64,000 bases of DNA from Ottowia sp. (GCF_016703145.1 NZ_JADJCO010000005.1:744001-808000), one strand, 5' to 3'; numbered from the stretch's first letter, positions 1 through 8,924 are shown. Made by a program: numbers and translations. The notes: generated from the letters alone by a model not told the origin.

Positions 1-1
1 C

Positions 2-355
2 GCGCCCACCCAGAGCCTGGGCGTGCCGCTGCCGCACCCGCAGCAGGGCGACAAGCGCCTGCGCGCGCTGTGCCAGGCGGTGCTGCGCGAGCCGGCGCGC
101 GTCGCCACGCTGGCCGAGCGCGCCGCCGACGCCGGCGCCAGCGAGCGCACCGCCGCGCGCCTGTTCCAGGGCGAGCTGGGCACCACCTACCAGCAGTGGC
201 GCCAGCAGGTGGTGCTGGCGCACGCCCTGCCCCTGCTGGCCAGCGGCCAGCCCATCGGCCAGGTGGCCACCGCCTGCGGCTACGCCAGCGAGAGCGCCTT
301 CAGCGCCATGTTCCGCGCCGCGCTGGGGCAGCCGCCGAGCAGCTTCAGGGCTTGA
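2..355 (+). CDS. AraC-family transcriptional regulator, C-terminal part (5' end outside window)
   Basis: The open frame is already running at the left edge, so the gene is truncated there; a start at the GTG or CTG codons near 20 would give too short a protein for the family. The visible residues form the paired helix-turn-helix DNA-binding domain of AraC/XylS regulators: a first HTH with RTAARLFQGELG and a second ending CGYASESAFSAMFRAALGQ, the characteristic signature near the C-terminus, followed by a typical short tail PSSF. The ligand-binding domain that would indicate the inducer is not in the window. It ends at TGA 353-355. The next gene is on the opposite strand, so the target cannot be inferred. 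Confidence 0.85.
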   Translation, partial: APTQSLGVPLPHPQQGDKRLRALCQAVLREPARVATLAERAADAGASERTAARLFQGELGTTYQQWRQQVVLAHALPLLASGQPIGQVATACGYASESAFSAMFRAALGQPPSSFRA

Positions 356-422
356 GATTTCAATGAATTCAGGCCGCAGCCCGCATGCAGCAAGCGCGGA
401 CAGCTACTGATAAAAGAGCATT
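356..422 (-). repeat. Degenerate ~55-bp Comamonadaceae-type repeat, intergenic copy
   Basis: Read on the minus strand this convergent gap shows the same order of blocks as the other copies in the window: an A/T run, AGTAGCTG, a GCGCTTG core, then GGCC and an A/T tail (TTGAAAT). It fills nearly the whole space between the AraC and aldehyde dehydrogenase stop codons. Confidence 0.6.
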
Positions 423-428
423 CCGAGG

Positions 429-1886
429 CTACAGCAGCCGCCGGATCAGCCCCATCACCCGCTCGAAGCGCGCGCCGTAGGGCGGGTACAGCAGGTGCCC
501 CATGCCCCAGCGCGACTGCACGAACACGCTCTTCTGGTGCGTGAAGCGCAAAAAGCCCGTCTCGCCATGGTAGGCGCCCAGGCCGCTGTCGCCCACGCCG
601 CCGAACGGCAGGCCGTCGTGGGCGATGTGCATCAATGTGTCGTTCACCGTCACGCCGCCGCTCACGGTGCCCTGCAGCACGCGCTGCCGGGCGGCGGCGT
701 CGTCGCCGAACCAGTACAGCGCCAGCGGGCGCGGCCGGGCGTTGATGTGGGCGATGGCGTCCTCCAGCCGGTCGTAGGCCAGCACGGGCAGGACGGGGCC
801 GAAGATTTCGTCCTGCATCAGGCGCGCGGCCGGCGGCGCATCCCACACCAGCAGCGGCGCCATCTGGCGCGCGGCCGGGCCAGATGCGGGCGCCACCCAA
901 TCCGATGGGCTGGCGTCCTCCACGCGCGCGCCCAGCGCCCGCGCCTCGGCCACCAGCACCCGCAGGCGCTCGTGCTGCCGCGCGTTGACGATGGCCGCGT
1001 AGTCCGGGTTGCCCGCCAGGTGCGGAAACAGCCGTGCCACCGCGCGCCGGTAGGCGTCGGCGAAAGCCGCCTCGCGTCCGCGCGGCAGCAGCAGGTAGTC
1101 GGGTGCGATGCAGGTCTGGCCACCGTTGAGCAGCTTGCCGTGCGCGATCTTCAGCGCCGCGCCAGCCAGGTCGGCGCACGAGGCATCGACGATGCAGGGC
1201 GACTTGCCGCCCAGCTCCAGCGTGACGGGCGTGAGGTGGCGCGCCGCCGCCGCGGCCACCTGCCGGCCCACCGCCGTGGAGCCGGTGAAGAACAGGTGGT
1301 CGAACGGCAGGTCGGCAAAGGCCACCGCCACGTCCACGCCGCCGGTGACCACCGCGAATTCATCGGGCGCGAAATGCCGAGCCACCAATTCGGCCAGCAG
1401 CGCCGACGTGCGCGGCGTGTGCTCGCTGGGCTTGAGCAGCACCCGGTTGCCCGCCGCCAGCGCGGTGGCGGCCGGCCCCAGCGTGAGCTGCAGCGGGTAG
1501 TTCCAGGGCCCGATGACGCCCACCACGCCCAGCGGCTGGCGCGCGATGAAGGCGTGCGCGGGCTGCAGGTGCAGCGGGGTGCGCACGCGCCGCGGGCGGC
1601 TCCAGCGCGGCAGGTGGCGCCGCAGGTCGGCCAGCAGGCCGGCCAGCACCAGGCCGTCGGCCACCTGCGTCAGCCGCTCGCCGCGCAGGCCGAAGTCGGC
1701 GTTGACGGCTTCGGCCAGCCGCGCTTGGTGGTCTTGCCAGAGCCGGGCCACGCGCCGCAGGCGGTCCTGGCGCAGGGCCAGCGGCACGTCCACCTCGCGC
1801 CGCGACAACTGGTGCTGCGCGGCGAACAGCTGCGTCAGCGCCGGTGCCGCCGCCACGGGCAGGTTTTGATGAAGATTGGCGTTCAT
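429..1886 (-). CDS. calB: Coniferyl aldehyde dehydrogenase
   Basis: NAD(P)-dependent aldehyde dehydrogenase of 485 aa, matching the coniferyl aldehyde dehydrogenase subgroup, which oxidises coniferyl and other long or aromatic aldehydes to acids in the cytoplasm. The cofactor-binding GPWNYP segment is near residue 126, the general-base Glu in LELGG near 224 and the catalytic Cys in GGQTC near 259. Length and N-terminus (no signal) fit the subgroup, which is shorter than classical ALDHs. The start codon is ATG 1886, which overlaps the TGA of the upstream LysR gene by 4 bp (ATGA), so translation is probably coupled. Substrate is inferred from subgroup similarity only; related enzymes also act on fatty aldehydes. 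Confidence 0.82.
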   Translation of the reverse strand: MNANLHQNLPVAAAPALTQLFAAQHQLSRREVDVPLALRQDRLRRVARLWQDHQARLAEAVNADFGLRGERLTQVADGLVLAGLLADLRRHLPRWSRPRRVRTPLHLQPAHAFIARQPLGVVGVIGPWNYPLQLTLGPAATALAAGNRVLLKPSEHTPRTSALLAELVARHFAPDEFAVVTGGVDVAVAFADLPFDHLFFTGSTAVGRQVAAAAARHLTPVTLELGGKSPCIVDASCADLAGAALKIAHGKLLNGGQTCIAPDYLLLPRGREAAFADAYRRAVARLFPHLAGNPDYAAIVNARQHERLRVLVAEARALGARVEDASPSDWVAPASGPAARQMAPLLVWDAPPAARLMQDEIFGPVLPVLAYDRLEDAIAHINARPRPLALYWFGDDAAARQRVLQGTVSGGVTVNDTLMHIAHDGLPFGGVGDSGLGAYHGETGFLRFTHQKSVFVQSRWGMGHLLYPPYGARFERVMGLIRRLL

Positions 1887-2845
1887 GCCGGCGTCCCTGT
1901 TGGTGTTGCAGCTGTTAACTTGATAGTTCCTGGCCGATGCGTCAAGCTGCCCAGGTGCGGCGCCAGCAGCTGCGCCAGCCAGTCGCCGAAAGCCTGCACG
2001 CGCCGAGACAGATGGCGCCGGTGCGGATAGACCCATTGCACCGGCATGGCGGGCGGCGGCCAGGCCGGCAGCACCACCACCAGTTCGCCGGCGGCCAGGT
2101 GCTCGCGCACGTCGAACGCCGGGATCTGGATCAGCCCGAGCCCGGCCAGGCAGCAGGCGACGTACGCCTCGGCATTGTTCACGGTCACGGCGCCCGGCAT
2201 CGGCAGCGCGCGCAACTGGCCGTCCTCGGTCCATTCCCACGCCGCGACGTGGCCGCTGCCGGGGGAGGCGTAGTTCACCGCGCGGTGCCGCGCCAAGTCG
2301 GCCGGCACGGCGGGCGTGCCGTGGCGCGCCAGGTAGGCCGGGCTGGCGCAGTTGATCAGCTTCAGCAGGCCGAGCGGCCGCGCCACCAGGCTGCTGGCCG
2401 GCATCTCGCCCACGCGCAGGGCACCGTCGATGCCCTCGTGCACCAGATCGACCGCGCGGTCGCTGGAGCCCAGCTCCAGCTCGACGGCGGGGTGGCGCTC
2501 GAAGAACCCCGGCAGGGCCGGCGCCACCAGCCGGCGCGCGATGCGGCTGGGCAGATCCACCCGCAGCCGCCCGCTCAGCGCCTCGCCCGGCGGGCGGAAC
2601 TGCTGCACCAGCTCCTCGGCGTCGGCCACCAGCACGCGGGCGCGCTCGTGCAGCGCCTGGCCGTCCGCCGTCAGGCTGACCCGCCGCGTCGTGCGGTGCA
2701 GCAGGCGCGCACCCAGGCGCTCTTCCAGTTGCTGCACCGCCAGCGACACCGTGGGCCGCGGCAAGTCCAGTTGATCGGCCGCCGACGTGAAGCCCCCGCT
2801 GTCGGCCACGCGGAGGAACACGCGCAGTTGATCGATGAGATCCAT
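1883..2845 (-). CDS. LysR-family transcriptional regulator
   Basis: 320-aa LysR-type regulator. The winged HTH occupies about residues 1-60 (DQLRVFLRVADSGGFTSAA followed by the typical LEERLGARLLHRTTR). The remainder is the periplasmic-binding-like effector domain. It reads divergently from the SDR gene at 2957 across a 111-bp A/T-rich gap, and overlaps the downstream aldehyde dehydrogenase by ATGA. The arrangement suggests it controls both itself plus calB and the divergent SDR. It resembles the CrgA/AaeR-like group that often sits beside short-chain dehydrogenases; effector unknown. Confidence 0.85.
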   Translation of the reverse strand: MDLIDQLRVFLRVADSGGFTSAADQLDLPRPTVSLAVQQLEERLGARLLHRTTRRVSLTADGQALHERARVLVADAEELVQQFRPPGEALSGRLRVDLPSRIARRLVAPALPGFFERHPAVELELGSSDRAVDLVHEGIDGALRVGEMPASSLVARPLGLLKLINCASPAYLARHGTPAVPADLARHRAVNYASPGSGHVAAWEWTEDGQLRALPMPGAVTVNNAEAYVACCLAGLGLIQIPAFDVREHLAAGELVVVLPAWPPPAMPVQWVYPHRRHLSRRVQAFGDWLAQLLAPHLGSLTHRPGTIKLTAATPTGTPA

Positions 2846-2851
2846 CGCCTT

Positions 2852-2904
2852 TATTGGTAATGATTACTGGATAGTCAATCCATTTATTTTGAGTTTAACC
2901 AATA
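2852..2904. promoter_or_regulatory. Candidate LysR operator region between divergent LysR and SDR genes
   Basis: In the A/T-rich divergent gap there is an 11-bp palindrome GTAATGATTAC (2857-2867) and a wider inverted repeat TATTGGT (2852-2858) / ACCAATA (2898-2904). LysR regulators usually bind T-N11-A dyads in exactly this position. Binding is inferred from position and symmetry only. Confidence 0.4.
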
Positions 2905-2956
2905 TAACAAGACGAATAAAGTCGGCACCGTTCATTCACTGACCCGGGAACCCTGC

Positions 2957-3730
2957 ATGTCCAAGCACAGCATTCAAGACAAAGTCGTTCTGGTCGCCGG
3001 CGGCGCCAAGAACCTGGGCGGCCTGCTGGCCGCCGACCTGGCCCGGCACGGCGCCAAGGCCGTCGCCATCCACTACCACGGCGCGGCCACCCAGGCCGAG
3101 GCCGAGCAGACGGCGGCGACCGTGCGGGCGCTCGGCGCCAAGGCCGTGGCCCTGCAAGGCAACCTGACCACCGGCGCCGCGATGGAAAAGCTGTTCGCCG
3201 ACGCCAGCGCCGCCATCGGCCGGCCCGACATCGCGATCAACACGGTGGGCAAGGTGCTGAAGAAGCCGTTCGCCGAGATCACCGAGGCCGAGTTCGACGA
3301 CATGGACGCGATCAACAACAAGTCGGCCTTCCTGTTCCTCAAGGAAGCCGGCAGGCACGTCAACGACCACGGCAAGATCGTCACGCTGGTGACCTCGCTG
3401 CTGGGCGCCTTCACGCCCTTCTACGCGTCGTATGCCGGCACCAAGGCGCCGGTGGAGCACTACACGCGCGCGGCGGCCAAGGAGTTCGGCGCGCGCGGCA
3501 TCTCGGTGACCGCCGTCGGCCCGGGGCCGATGGACACGCCCTTCTTCTACGGCCAGGAAGGCGCCGACGCGCAGGCGTACCACCAGAGCGCCGCCGCCCT
3601 CTCGCCCTTCAGCAAGACCGGCCTGACGGACATCGAGGACGTGGTACCTTTCATCCGCCACTTGGTCAGCGACGGCTGGTGGATCACCGGCCAGACCATC
3701 CTGATCAACGGTGGCTACACCACCAAGTGA
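2957..3730 (+). CDS. SDR family oxidoreductase
   Basis: 257-aa classical short-chain dehydrogenase/reductase with a Rossmann fold. The cofactor loop is GGAKNLGG (residues 15-22), a variant of TGxxxGxG; the catalytic residues are Ser about 147, Tyr159 and Lys163 (YAGTK). The C-terminus ends with the usual WITGQTILINGGY segment. The start ATG 2957 follows a purine-rich GGGAA stretch. It is divergent from the LysR gene and presumably under its control. Related proteins are annotated only as SDR oxidoreductases, so the substrate is not known. Confidence 0.85.
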   Translation: MSKHSIQDKVVLVAGGAKNLGGLLAADLARHGAKAVAIHYHGAATQAEAEQTAATVRALGAKAVALQGNLTTGAAMEKLFADASAAIGRPDIAINTVGKVLKKPFAEITEAEFDDMDAINNKSAFLFLKEAGRHVNDHGKIVTLVTSLLGAFTPFYASYAGTKAPVEHYTRAAAKEFGARGISVTAVGPGPMDTPFFYGQEGADAQAYHQSAAALSPFSKTGLTDIEDVVPFIRHLVSDGWWITGQTILINGGYTTK

Positions 3731-3757
3731 CACGCCCTCTATCGAAAGCCCGAACCC

Positions 3758-4027
3758 ATGCACATGCTTCTGGTCATCGTTGGCGGCGCCGGGCTGCTGG
3801 CGCTGTTCGTCCTGTTCGGCTGGCTCTGGGGCGCCAGCACCGCCGGCATGGCGCTGGCCGCCAAGGCGTTCATTCCGGTGTGGCTGCTGGTGGCCACCGC
3901 CAATCTGTGGGTAGGCGTGGCGCACGCGGGCTACAGCGTGCGCGAGGAACTGCCCATCCTGATCGTCGTGTTCGCCGTGCCGGCCGCCGTGGCCGCGGTC
4001 ACGGTGTGGTGGCTCTCGCGCGCCTGA
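3758..4027 (+). CDS. Small hypothetical inner-membrane protein
   Basis: 89-aa protein with three hydrophobic stretches: an N-terminal one (about residues 3-26, with LLALFVLFGWLWG), a second around 30-56 and a third around 67-86. This predicts a small three-helix membrane protein with a short charged loop (SVREELP). It starts 27 bp after the SDR stop and ends 5 bp before the next ATG, so it is probably cotranscribed with both. I do not recognise a named family. Confidence 0.65.
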   Translation: MHMLLVIVGGAGLLALFVLFGWLWGASTAGMALAAKAFIPVWLLVATANLWVGVAHAGYSVREELPILIVVFAVPAAVAAVTVWWLSRA

Positions 4028-4032
4028 GCCCG

Positions 4033-4614
4033 ATGGTCCAAGCCAGCGCCCCGCGCGCGTGCCGCGGCGCCGCCGACACGCCCGCGCAAGCCCAGGCGGT
4101 GGTGGACTACTGGCACGCCAACAGCGCCCACTGGTTCAACAAGAGCCCGGCCTTCGACCGGCGCTTTCGCGAGCGGTTTCTGCCGCTGCACGAGGCGGCC
4201 GCGCGCGGCGGCCTGCACGCCTGGCAGGACACGCCCATCGGCGCCCTCGCCCTGCTCATCCTGCTGGACCAATACCCGCGCAACGCCTTTCGCGGCACGC
4301 CGCGGATGTACGCCACGGACGCGCAAGCGCGCCAGGTGGCCCGCCATGCCCTGGCACGCCAGCACATGCAGGCCGTGGCAGCGCCGTTGCGCCTGTTCTT
4401 CTGCCTGCCCTTCGCCCACTCCGAAGAGCTGGCCGACCAGGATTTGTCGGTGCAACTGAACGCCCAGTTGGGCGCCGCGTGGCAATCCCACGCCGAGGGG
4501 CACCGCCGCATCATCCGCCGCTTCGGGCGCTTTCCGCACCGCAACGCCATCCAGCGGCGAACGACCACCGCCGAGGAACAGGCGTTTCTGGACCAGGGCG
4601 GCTTTGCCGGATAG
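4033..4614 (+). CDS. DUF924 family protein
   Basis: 193-aa protein of the DUF924 family. Recognisable elements are the N-terminal VVDYWHANSAHWFNKSPAFD region, the LILLDQYPRNAFRGTP signature (family hallmark, about residues 72-90), FCLPFAHSEEL, and the C-terminal FGRFPHRNAI. The family is helical and widely distributed in proteobacteria, without an established biochemical role. ATG 4033 is chosen because it lies 5 bp after the stop of the small membrane protein gene and gives the normal family length. A strong bidirectional terminator follows. Confidence 0.85.
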   Translation: MVQASAPRACRGAADTPAQAQAVVDYWHANSAHWFNKSPAFDRRFRERFLPLHEAAARGGLHAWQDTPIGALALLILLDQYPRNAFRGTPRMYATDAQARQVARHALARQHMQAVAAPLRLFFCLPFAHSEELADQDLSVQLNAQLGAAWQSHAEGHRRIIRRFGRFPHRNAIQRRTTTAEEQAFLDQGGFAG

Positions 4615-4635
4615 CGGCTGGCCGCGCCATCGACG

Positions 4636-4662
4636 AAAAGCCCGTGGCGACACGGGCTTTTT
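4636..4662. terminator. Bidirectional intrinsic terminator
   Basis: A perfect 11-bp stem AAAAGCCCGTG / CACGGGCTTTT (4636-4646 with 4651-4661) closes on a GCGA (GNRA) tetraloop. A-run and T-run on either side let it work for both the DUF924 gene and the converging clpB. Confidence 0.85.
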
Positions 4663-4686
4663 CATGAACGGGACGCCAGCGCGCGC

Positions 4687-7290
4687 TCAGGCCGCGGGCT
4701 TGCCGACGAACCGGAACACCCCCGGCTCCTTGATCGGATCGACGCTGACGTCGATCTCGGTCTTGGGCGGGAACTTGCCCCCCAGCAGATCCCTGGACAG
4801 CGGGTTCTCGATGCGCTGCTGGATGGCGCGCTTGAGCGGCCGCGCGCCGAACACCGGGTCGAACCCGACCTTGGACAGCTCGGCCAGCGCCTGGTCCGAC
4901 ACCTTCAGGTGCAACTCCATCTTGGCCAGCCGCTCGGCGAGCACCTTGAGCTGGATCTTGGCGATCTCGCCGATCTGGCTCGCGTCCAGGCCGTGGAACA
5001 CCACGATCTCGTCGATCCGGTTCAAGAACTCGGGGCGGAAGTGGTTCTTCAGCTCGCCGAACACGGCGTCCTTGACGTCCTCGTACGGCTTGCCGGCCAT
5101 CGCCTGGATCAGCGGCGAGCCGATGTTGCTGGTCATGATGATCACCGTGTTCTTGAAGTCCACGGTGCGGCCCTGGCCGTCGGTCAGGCGGCCATCGTCC
5201 AGCACCTGCAGCAACACGTTGAACACGTCGGGATGGGCCTTCTCGATCTCGTCGAACAGGATCACGCTGTAGGGCTTGCGGCGCACCGCCTCGGTCAGGT
5301 AGCCGCCCTCGTCGTAGCCCACGTAGCCGGGCGGCGCGCCGATCAGGCGGGCCACCGAATGCTTCTCCATGAACTCGCTCATATCGATGCGGATCATGTG
5401 CTCGGGGCTGTCGAACAGAAAGGTCGCCAGCGCCTTGGTCAGCTCGGTCTTGCCCACGCCGGTGGGGCCGAGGAACAGGAACGAGCCCAGCGGCCGGTTC
5501 GGGTCCGACAGGCCCGAGCGCGAGCGGCGGATGGCGTTGGCCACGGCAACAATAGCCTCGTCCTGCCCCACCACGCGCTGGTGCAGGGCGTCTTCCATCT
5601 GCAGCAGCTTCTCGCGCTCGCCCTGCATCATCTTGCTGACGGGGATGCCGGTGGCGCGGCTCACCACTTCGGCGATCTCCTCGGCGCCGACCTGGGTGCG
5701 CAGCAGCTTGTGGCCGGACTTGGCCTCGGCGCCGGCCTCCTGGGCCTGCGCCTCCTTGAGCTGCTTCTCCAGCGCCGGCAGGCGGCCGTACTGCAGCTCG
5801 GCGACCTTGTTGAAGTCGCCCTTGCGGGTGGATTCCTCGATCTGGAACTTGATCTGGTCCATCTCCTTGCGGATCTGCTCGCTGCCCTGGGCGCTGGCCT
5901 TCTCGGCCCGCCACACCTCGTCGAGGTCGGCGTACTCCTTCTCCAGCTTGGCCAGGTCGTCCTCGATCAGCGCCAGGCGCTTCTGCGAGGCCTCGTCCTT
6001 CTCCTTCTTCATGGCCTCGCGCTCGATCTTGAGCTGGATCATGCGGCGCTCCAGCTTGTCCATGACCTCGGGCTTGGAGTCGATCTCGATCTTGATCTTG
6101 GCCGCCGCCTCGTCGATCAGGTCGATGGCCTTGTCGGGCAGGAAACGGTCGGTGATGTAGCGGTGGCTCAACTCGGCGGCGGCCACGATGGCCGGGTCGG
6201 TGATGTCCACGCCGTGGTGCACCTCGTACTTCTCCTGCAGGCCGCGCAGGATGGCGATGGTGTCCTCCACGCTGGGCTCGTCGACCAGCACCTTCTGGAA
6301 GCGCCGCTCCAGCGCGGCGTCCTTCTCGATGTACTTGCGGTACTCGTCCAGCGTTGTGGCGCCGATGCAGTGCAGCTCGCCGCGCGCGAGGGCGGGCTTG
6401 AGCATGTTGCCGGCATCGATCGCTCCTTCAGCCTTGCCGGCGCCGACCATGGTGTGGATCTCGTCGATGAAGAGGATGATGCGGCCTTCCTCGGCCGCCA
6501 CTTCCTTCAGCACCGACTTCAGGCGTTCCTCGAACTCGCCGCGGTACTTGGCGCCGGCCAGGAGGCCCGCCATGTCCAGCACCAGCACGCGCTTGTCGCG
6601 CAGGGTGTCGGGCACCTCGCCGGCCACGATGCGCTGGGCCAGCCCCTCGACGATGGCGGTCTTGCCCACGCCGGGCTCGCCGATCAGCACCGGGTTGTTC
6701 TTGCTGCGCCGCTGCAGCACCTGGATGGCACGGCGGATCTCGTCGTCGCGGCCGATCACCGGATCGAGCTTGCCCAGGCGGGCGCGCTCGGTCAGATCGA
6801 GCGTGTACTTCTTCAGCGCCTCGCGCTGGCTCTCGCCCTCGGCCGAGTCCATGGTCTGGCCGCCGCGCACGGCGTCGATGGCGGCCTCCAGGCTCTTGCG
6901 GGACAGGCCGTTCTCCTTGGCGATGCGGCCGGCCTCGCCCTTGGCGTCGCCGAGGGCCAGCAGGAACATCTCGCCGGGCACGAACTGGTCGCCGCGCTTG
7001 ATGCTCTCCTTCTCGGTGGCCTGCAGCAGCCGGATGAGGTCGGGGCCGGGCTGCACCTGCTCCTGGCCCTGCACGGTGGGCAGGCGCTTGACGGCGGCCT
7101 CGGCGTCCTGGGCCAGCTTGGCCACGTTGACGCCGGCACGCGCCAGCAGCGCGCGCGGGCCGTCCTCCTGGCGCAGCAGGGCAGCCAGCAGGTGCACGGG
7201 CTCGATGTAGGCGTGGTCGTTGCCCAGCGCGAGCGATTGGGCGTCGCCCAGGGCTTCCTGGAATTTGGTGGTGAGTTTGTCGAGGCGCAT
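4687..7290 (-). CDS. clpB: ATP-dependent disaggregase ClpB
   Basis: 867-aa Hsp100 chaperone that, with DnaK, extracts polypeptides from aggregates in the cytoplasm. It has the full ClpB layout: N-terminal Clp_N domain, first AAA+ module (Walker A GEPGVGKT at 204-211, Walker B with FIDEIHT), the coiled-coil middle domain rich in Glu/Lys/Arg (about 400-530) that distinguishes ClpB from ClpA/C, a second AAA+ module (GPTGVGKT at 608-615) and the D2-small domain. Length is normal. Upstream there is a good RBS (AGGAG) and a sigma-32-like promoter. Confidence 0.97.
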   Translation of the reverse strand: MRLDKLTTKFQEALGDAQSLALGNDHAYIEPVHLLAALLRQEDGPRALLARAGVNVAKLAQDAEAAVKRLPTVQGQEQVQPGPDLIRLLQATEKESIKRGDQFVPGEMFLLALGDAKGEAGRIAKENGLSRKSLEAAIDAVRGGQTMDSAEGESQREALKKYTLDLTERARLGKLDPVIGRDDEIRRAIQVLQRRSKNNPVLIGEPGVGKTAIVEGLAQRIVAGEVPDTLRDKRVLVLDMAGLLAGAKYRGEFEERLKSVLKEVAAEEGRIILFIDEIHTMVGAGKAEGAIDAGNMLKPALARGELHCIGATTLDEYRKYIEKDAALERRFQKVLVDEPSVEDTIAILRGLQEKYEVHHGVDITDPAIVAAAELSHRYITDRFLPDKAIDLIDEAAAKIKIEIDSKPEVMDKLERRMIQLKIEREAMKKEKDEASQKRLALIEDDLAKLEKEYADLDEVWRAEKASAQGSEQIRKEMDQIKFQIEESTRKGDFNKVAELQYGRLPALEKQLKEAQAQEAGAEAKSGHKLLRTQVGAEEIAEVVSRATGIPVSKMMQGEREKLLQMEDALHQRVVGQDEAIVAVANAIRRSRSGLSDPNRPLGSFLFLGPTGVGKTELTKALATFLFDSPEHMIRIDMSEFMEKHSVARLIGAPPGYVGYDEGGYLTEAVRRKPYSVILFDEIEKAHPDVFNVLLQVLDDGRLTDGQGRTVDFKNTVIIMTSNIGSPLIQAMAGKPYEDVKDAVFGELKNHFRPEFLNRIDEIVVFHGLDASQIGEIAKIQLKVLAERLAKMELHLKVSDQALAELSKVGFDPVFGARPLKRAIQQRIENPLSRDLLGGKFPPKTEIDVSVDPIKEPGVFRFVGKPAA

Positions 7291-7320
7291 GGTGGTGAAT
7301 ATCTCCTGAAACTGGTGCGG

Positions 7321-7348
7321 ATATGGGGTTCACCCTGAGTGATTCAAC
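7321..7348 (-). promoter_or_regulatory. Heat-shock (sigma-32 type) promoter for clpB
   Basis: On the minus strand the sequence reads GTTGAAT, 13 bp, CCCCATAT. This closely matches the sigma-32 consensus CTTGAAA-N11-16-CCCCATnT, with the -10 block at 7321-7328 and the -35 at 7342-7348. It lies about 30 bp upstream of the clpB start, as expected for a heat-shock gene. Confidence 0.8.
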
Positions 7349-7393
7349 TCCCCGGCCCGCCTCAGTCATGCAGTGGACAGATTCCGGCTGGGC

Positions 7394-7423
7394 ACGCACC
7401 CATACGCACCTATACGCACCTAT
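7394..7423. repeat. Three tandem copies of a 10-bp unit
   Basis: ACGCACCCAT is followed by two copies of ACGCACCTAT, between the divergent clpB and phosphatase genes and about 50-80 bp upstream of the phosphatase start. Ten-bp spacing places the copies on the same DNA face, so it may be a regulator-binding array or simple slippage. Confidence 0.6.
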
Positions 7424-7475
7424 ACTAAATTCCGGAAGCAAAAGCTTCCAGAAATCAATCAGGAGACATACCTTC

Positions 7476-8327
7476 ATGCGTTCAGTATCCTTTTCCACGG
7501 CCGGCGTCCTCGCCGCCGCCCTGCTGGCCAGCGCCTGCACCACCGCGCCCAAGCCTCCCACCACGATGGCGGAAGTCGGCGAACTCCGCGCCGGCTCGGG
7601 CTACGTCAACGGCTACCTCACGCGCGCCGACATGGCCGACAGCCTGGCCCTGGTGCCCCCGCCGCCCGCCGAAAAGTCGGCGAGGCTGGCCGACGATGTC
7701 GAAGCCTACCGCGCCCTGACCGCCCTGCGCAACGGACCGCGCGGCGCCCAGGCCGCCAAGGACGCCGTACTCAAGTTCCCCGCCGCCGCCGACCACTTCG
7801 CCTGCGCGCTGGGCGTGCAGATTTCCGAGCAGAACACGCCGCACCTGAACATGCTGCTGCGCCGCACCCTGGCCGATGCCGGCGGCGCCACCTACAAAGC
7901 CAAGGACAAATACCAGCGCGCCCGCCCCTTCATGGTGTTCAACGAGCCCACCTGCACGCCCGGGGAGGAAGCCCACCTCAGAAAGGATGGCTCCTACCCC
8001 TCCGGCCACTCGGCACTGGGCTGGGCCTGGGCGCTGGTGCTGACGCAGGTCGCGCCCGAGCGCACCGACGCGCTGGCGCAGCGCGGCCGCGCCTACGCGC
8101 AGAGCCGGGGCGTGTGCGGCGTGCACTGGAAGAGCGACATCGAGGCCGGCCGCTTCGTCGGCTCGGCCGCCGTGGCCCGGCTGCAATCCAACGCCGTCTT
8201 CCAGGCGCAACTGGCCGAGGCCAAGAAGGAAGTCGCCAAGGCCCGCGCCGCCGGCTGGGTGCCGCCGGGCCCCACCTGCGCCGCCGAGGCCGCCGCCCTG
8301 GGCCTCTCGACCCAGCTCGCGCCCTGA
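7476..8327 (+). CDS. Class A non-specific acid phosphatase (PhoN-like lipoprotein)
   Basis: 283-aa vanadium-haloperoxidase-fold phosphatase that hydrolyses phosphomonoesters in the periplasm. The three motif blocks are intact: K-x6-RP (KDKYQRARP), PSGH (in YPSGHSALGW), and SR-x5-H-x3-D (SRGVCGVHWKSD). The N-terminus is a lipoprotein signal with lipobox LASAC, so the enzyme is probably anchored to a membrane. ATG 7476 is preferred because AGGAG precedes it and it gives a proper signal peptide; the frame is open further upstream without a signal. A C-terminal tail of about 40 residues beyond the core is Ala-rich. Confidence 0.9.
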   Translation: MRSVSFSTAGVLAAALLASACTTAPKPPTTMAEVGELRAGSGYVNGYLTRADMADSLALVPPPPAEKSARLADDVEAYRALTALRNGPRGAQAAKDAVLKFPAAADHFACALGVQISEQNTPHLNMLLRRTLADAGGATYKAKDKYQRARPFMVFNEPTCTPGEEAHLRKDGSYPSGHSALGWAWALVLTQVAPERTDALAQRGRAYAQSRGVCGVHWKSDIEAGRFVGSAAVARLQSNAVFQAQLAEAKKEVAKARAAGWVPPGPTCAAEAAALGLSTQLAP

Positions 8328-8335
8328 TATCGCCT

Positions 8336-8815
8336 TCAGCCCGGCGCGTTGGCGGCCGCGATGCCCCAGCGCGCCAGCGCCGCGTCATCCTGCACGCGGG
8401 CATCCACCCAGCGCACGCCATCCGGCGTGCGTTCCTTTTTCCAGAACGGCGCCTGGGTCTTGAGGTAATCCATCAGGAACTCGCAGGCCTGGAAGCTCTC
8501 GCCCCGGTGCGCCGAGGCCACCGCCACCAGCACGATCTGGTCCTGCGGCGACAGCAGCCCCACGCGGTGGACCACCCGCACGCCCAGCAGGTCGAAGCGG
8601 CGCAGCGCCTCGTCGATCATGGCCTCGACGGCCTTCTCGGTCATGCCGGGGTAGTGCTCCAGTTCCATCGCGCTCACCGGCTCGGCGCCGTTGCGGTCCC
8701 TCATGGTGCCGACGAAGGCGCATACCGCGCCCACGCGCCCGTCTCGCGCGCGCAAGGCGGCCAGTTCGGCCGAGACGTCGAAATCCTGGGTCTGGATGGA
8801 AACACGGGGGCTCAT
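8336..8815 (-). CDS. moaE: Molybdopterin synthase catalytic subunit
   Basis: 159-aa MoaE, the large subunit of molybdopterin synthase, which inserts two dithiolene sulfurs from MoaD thiocarboxylate into precursor Z. Family hallmarks visible are GAVCAFVGTMRD, LEHYPGMTEK, HRVGLL, VAVASAHRGE and the conserved KTQAPFWKKE lysine segment. ATG 8815 is chosen over one 39 bp upstream because it matches the family N-terminus. It is the last gene of the mobB-P450-moeA-moaD-moaE run, 109 bp after moaD. Confidence 0.95.
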   Translation of the reverse strand: MSPRVSIQTQDFDVSAELAALRARDGRVGAVCAFVGTMRDRNGAEPVSAMELEHYPGMTEKAVEAMIDEALRRFDLLGVRVVHRVGLLSPQDQIVLVAVASAHRGESFQACEFLMDYLKTQAPFWKKERTPDGVRWVDARVQDDAALARWGIAAANAPG

Positions 8816-8924
8816 GGCAAGGGCATGGGTTCTGGCGCTGGGCGACCCCGCCAACTGTACCCCCCGACGACCCGGTTCGTCCGACCGTGCCGCGGGCGGC
8901 GGCGCCGCCGCGCGGGCGACCTGC

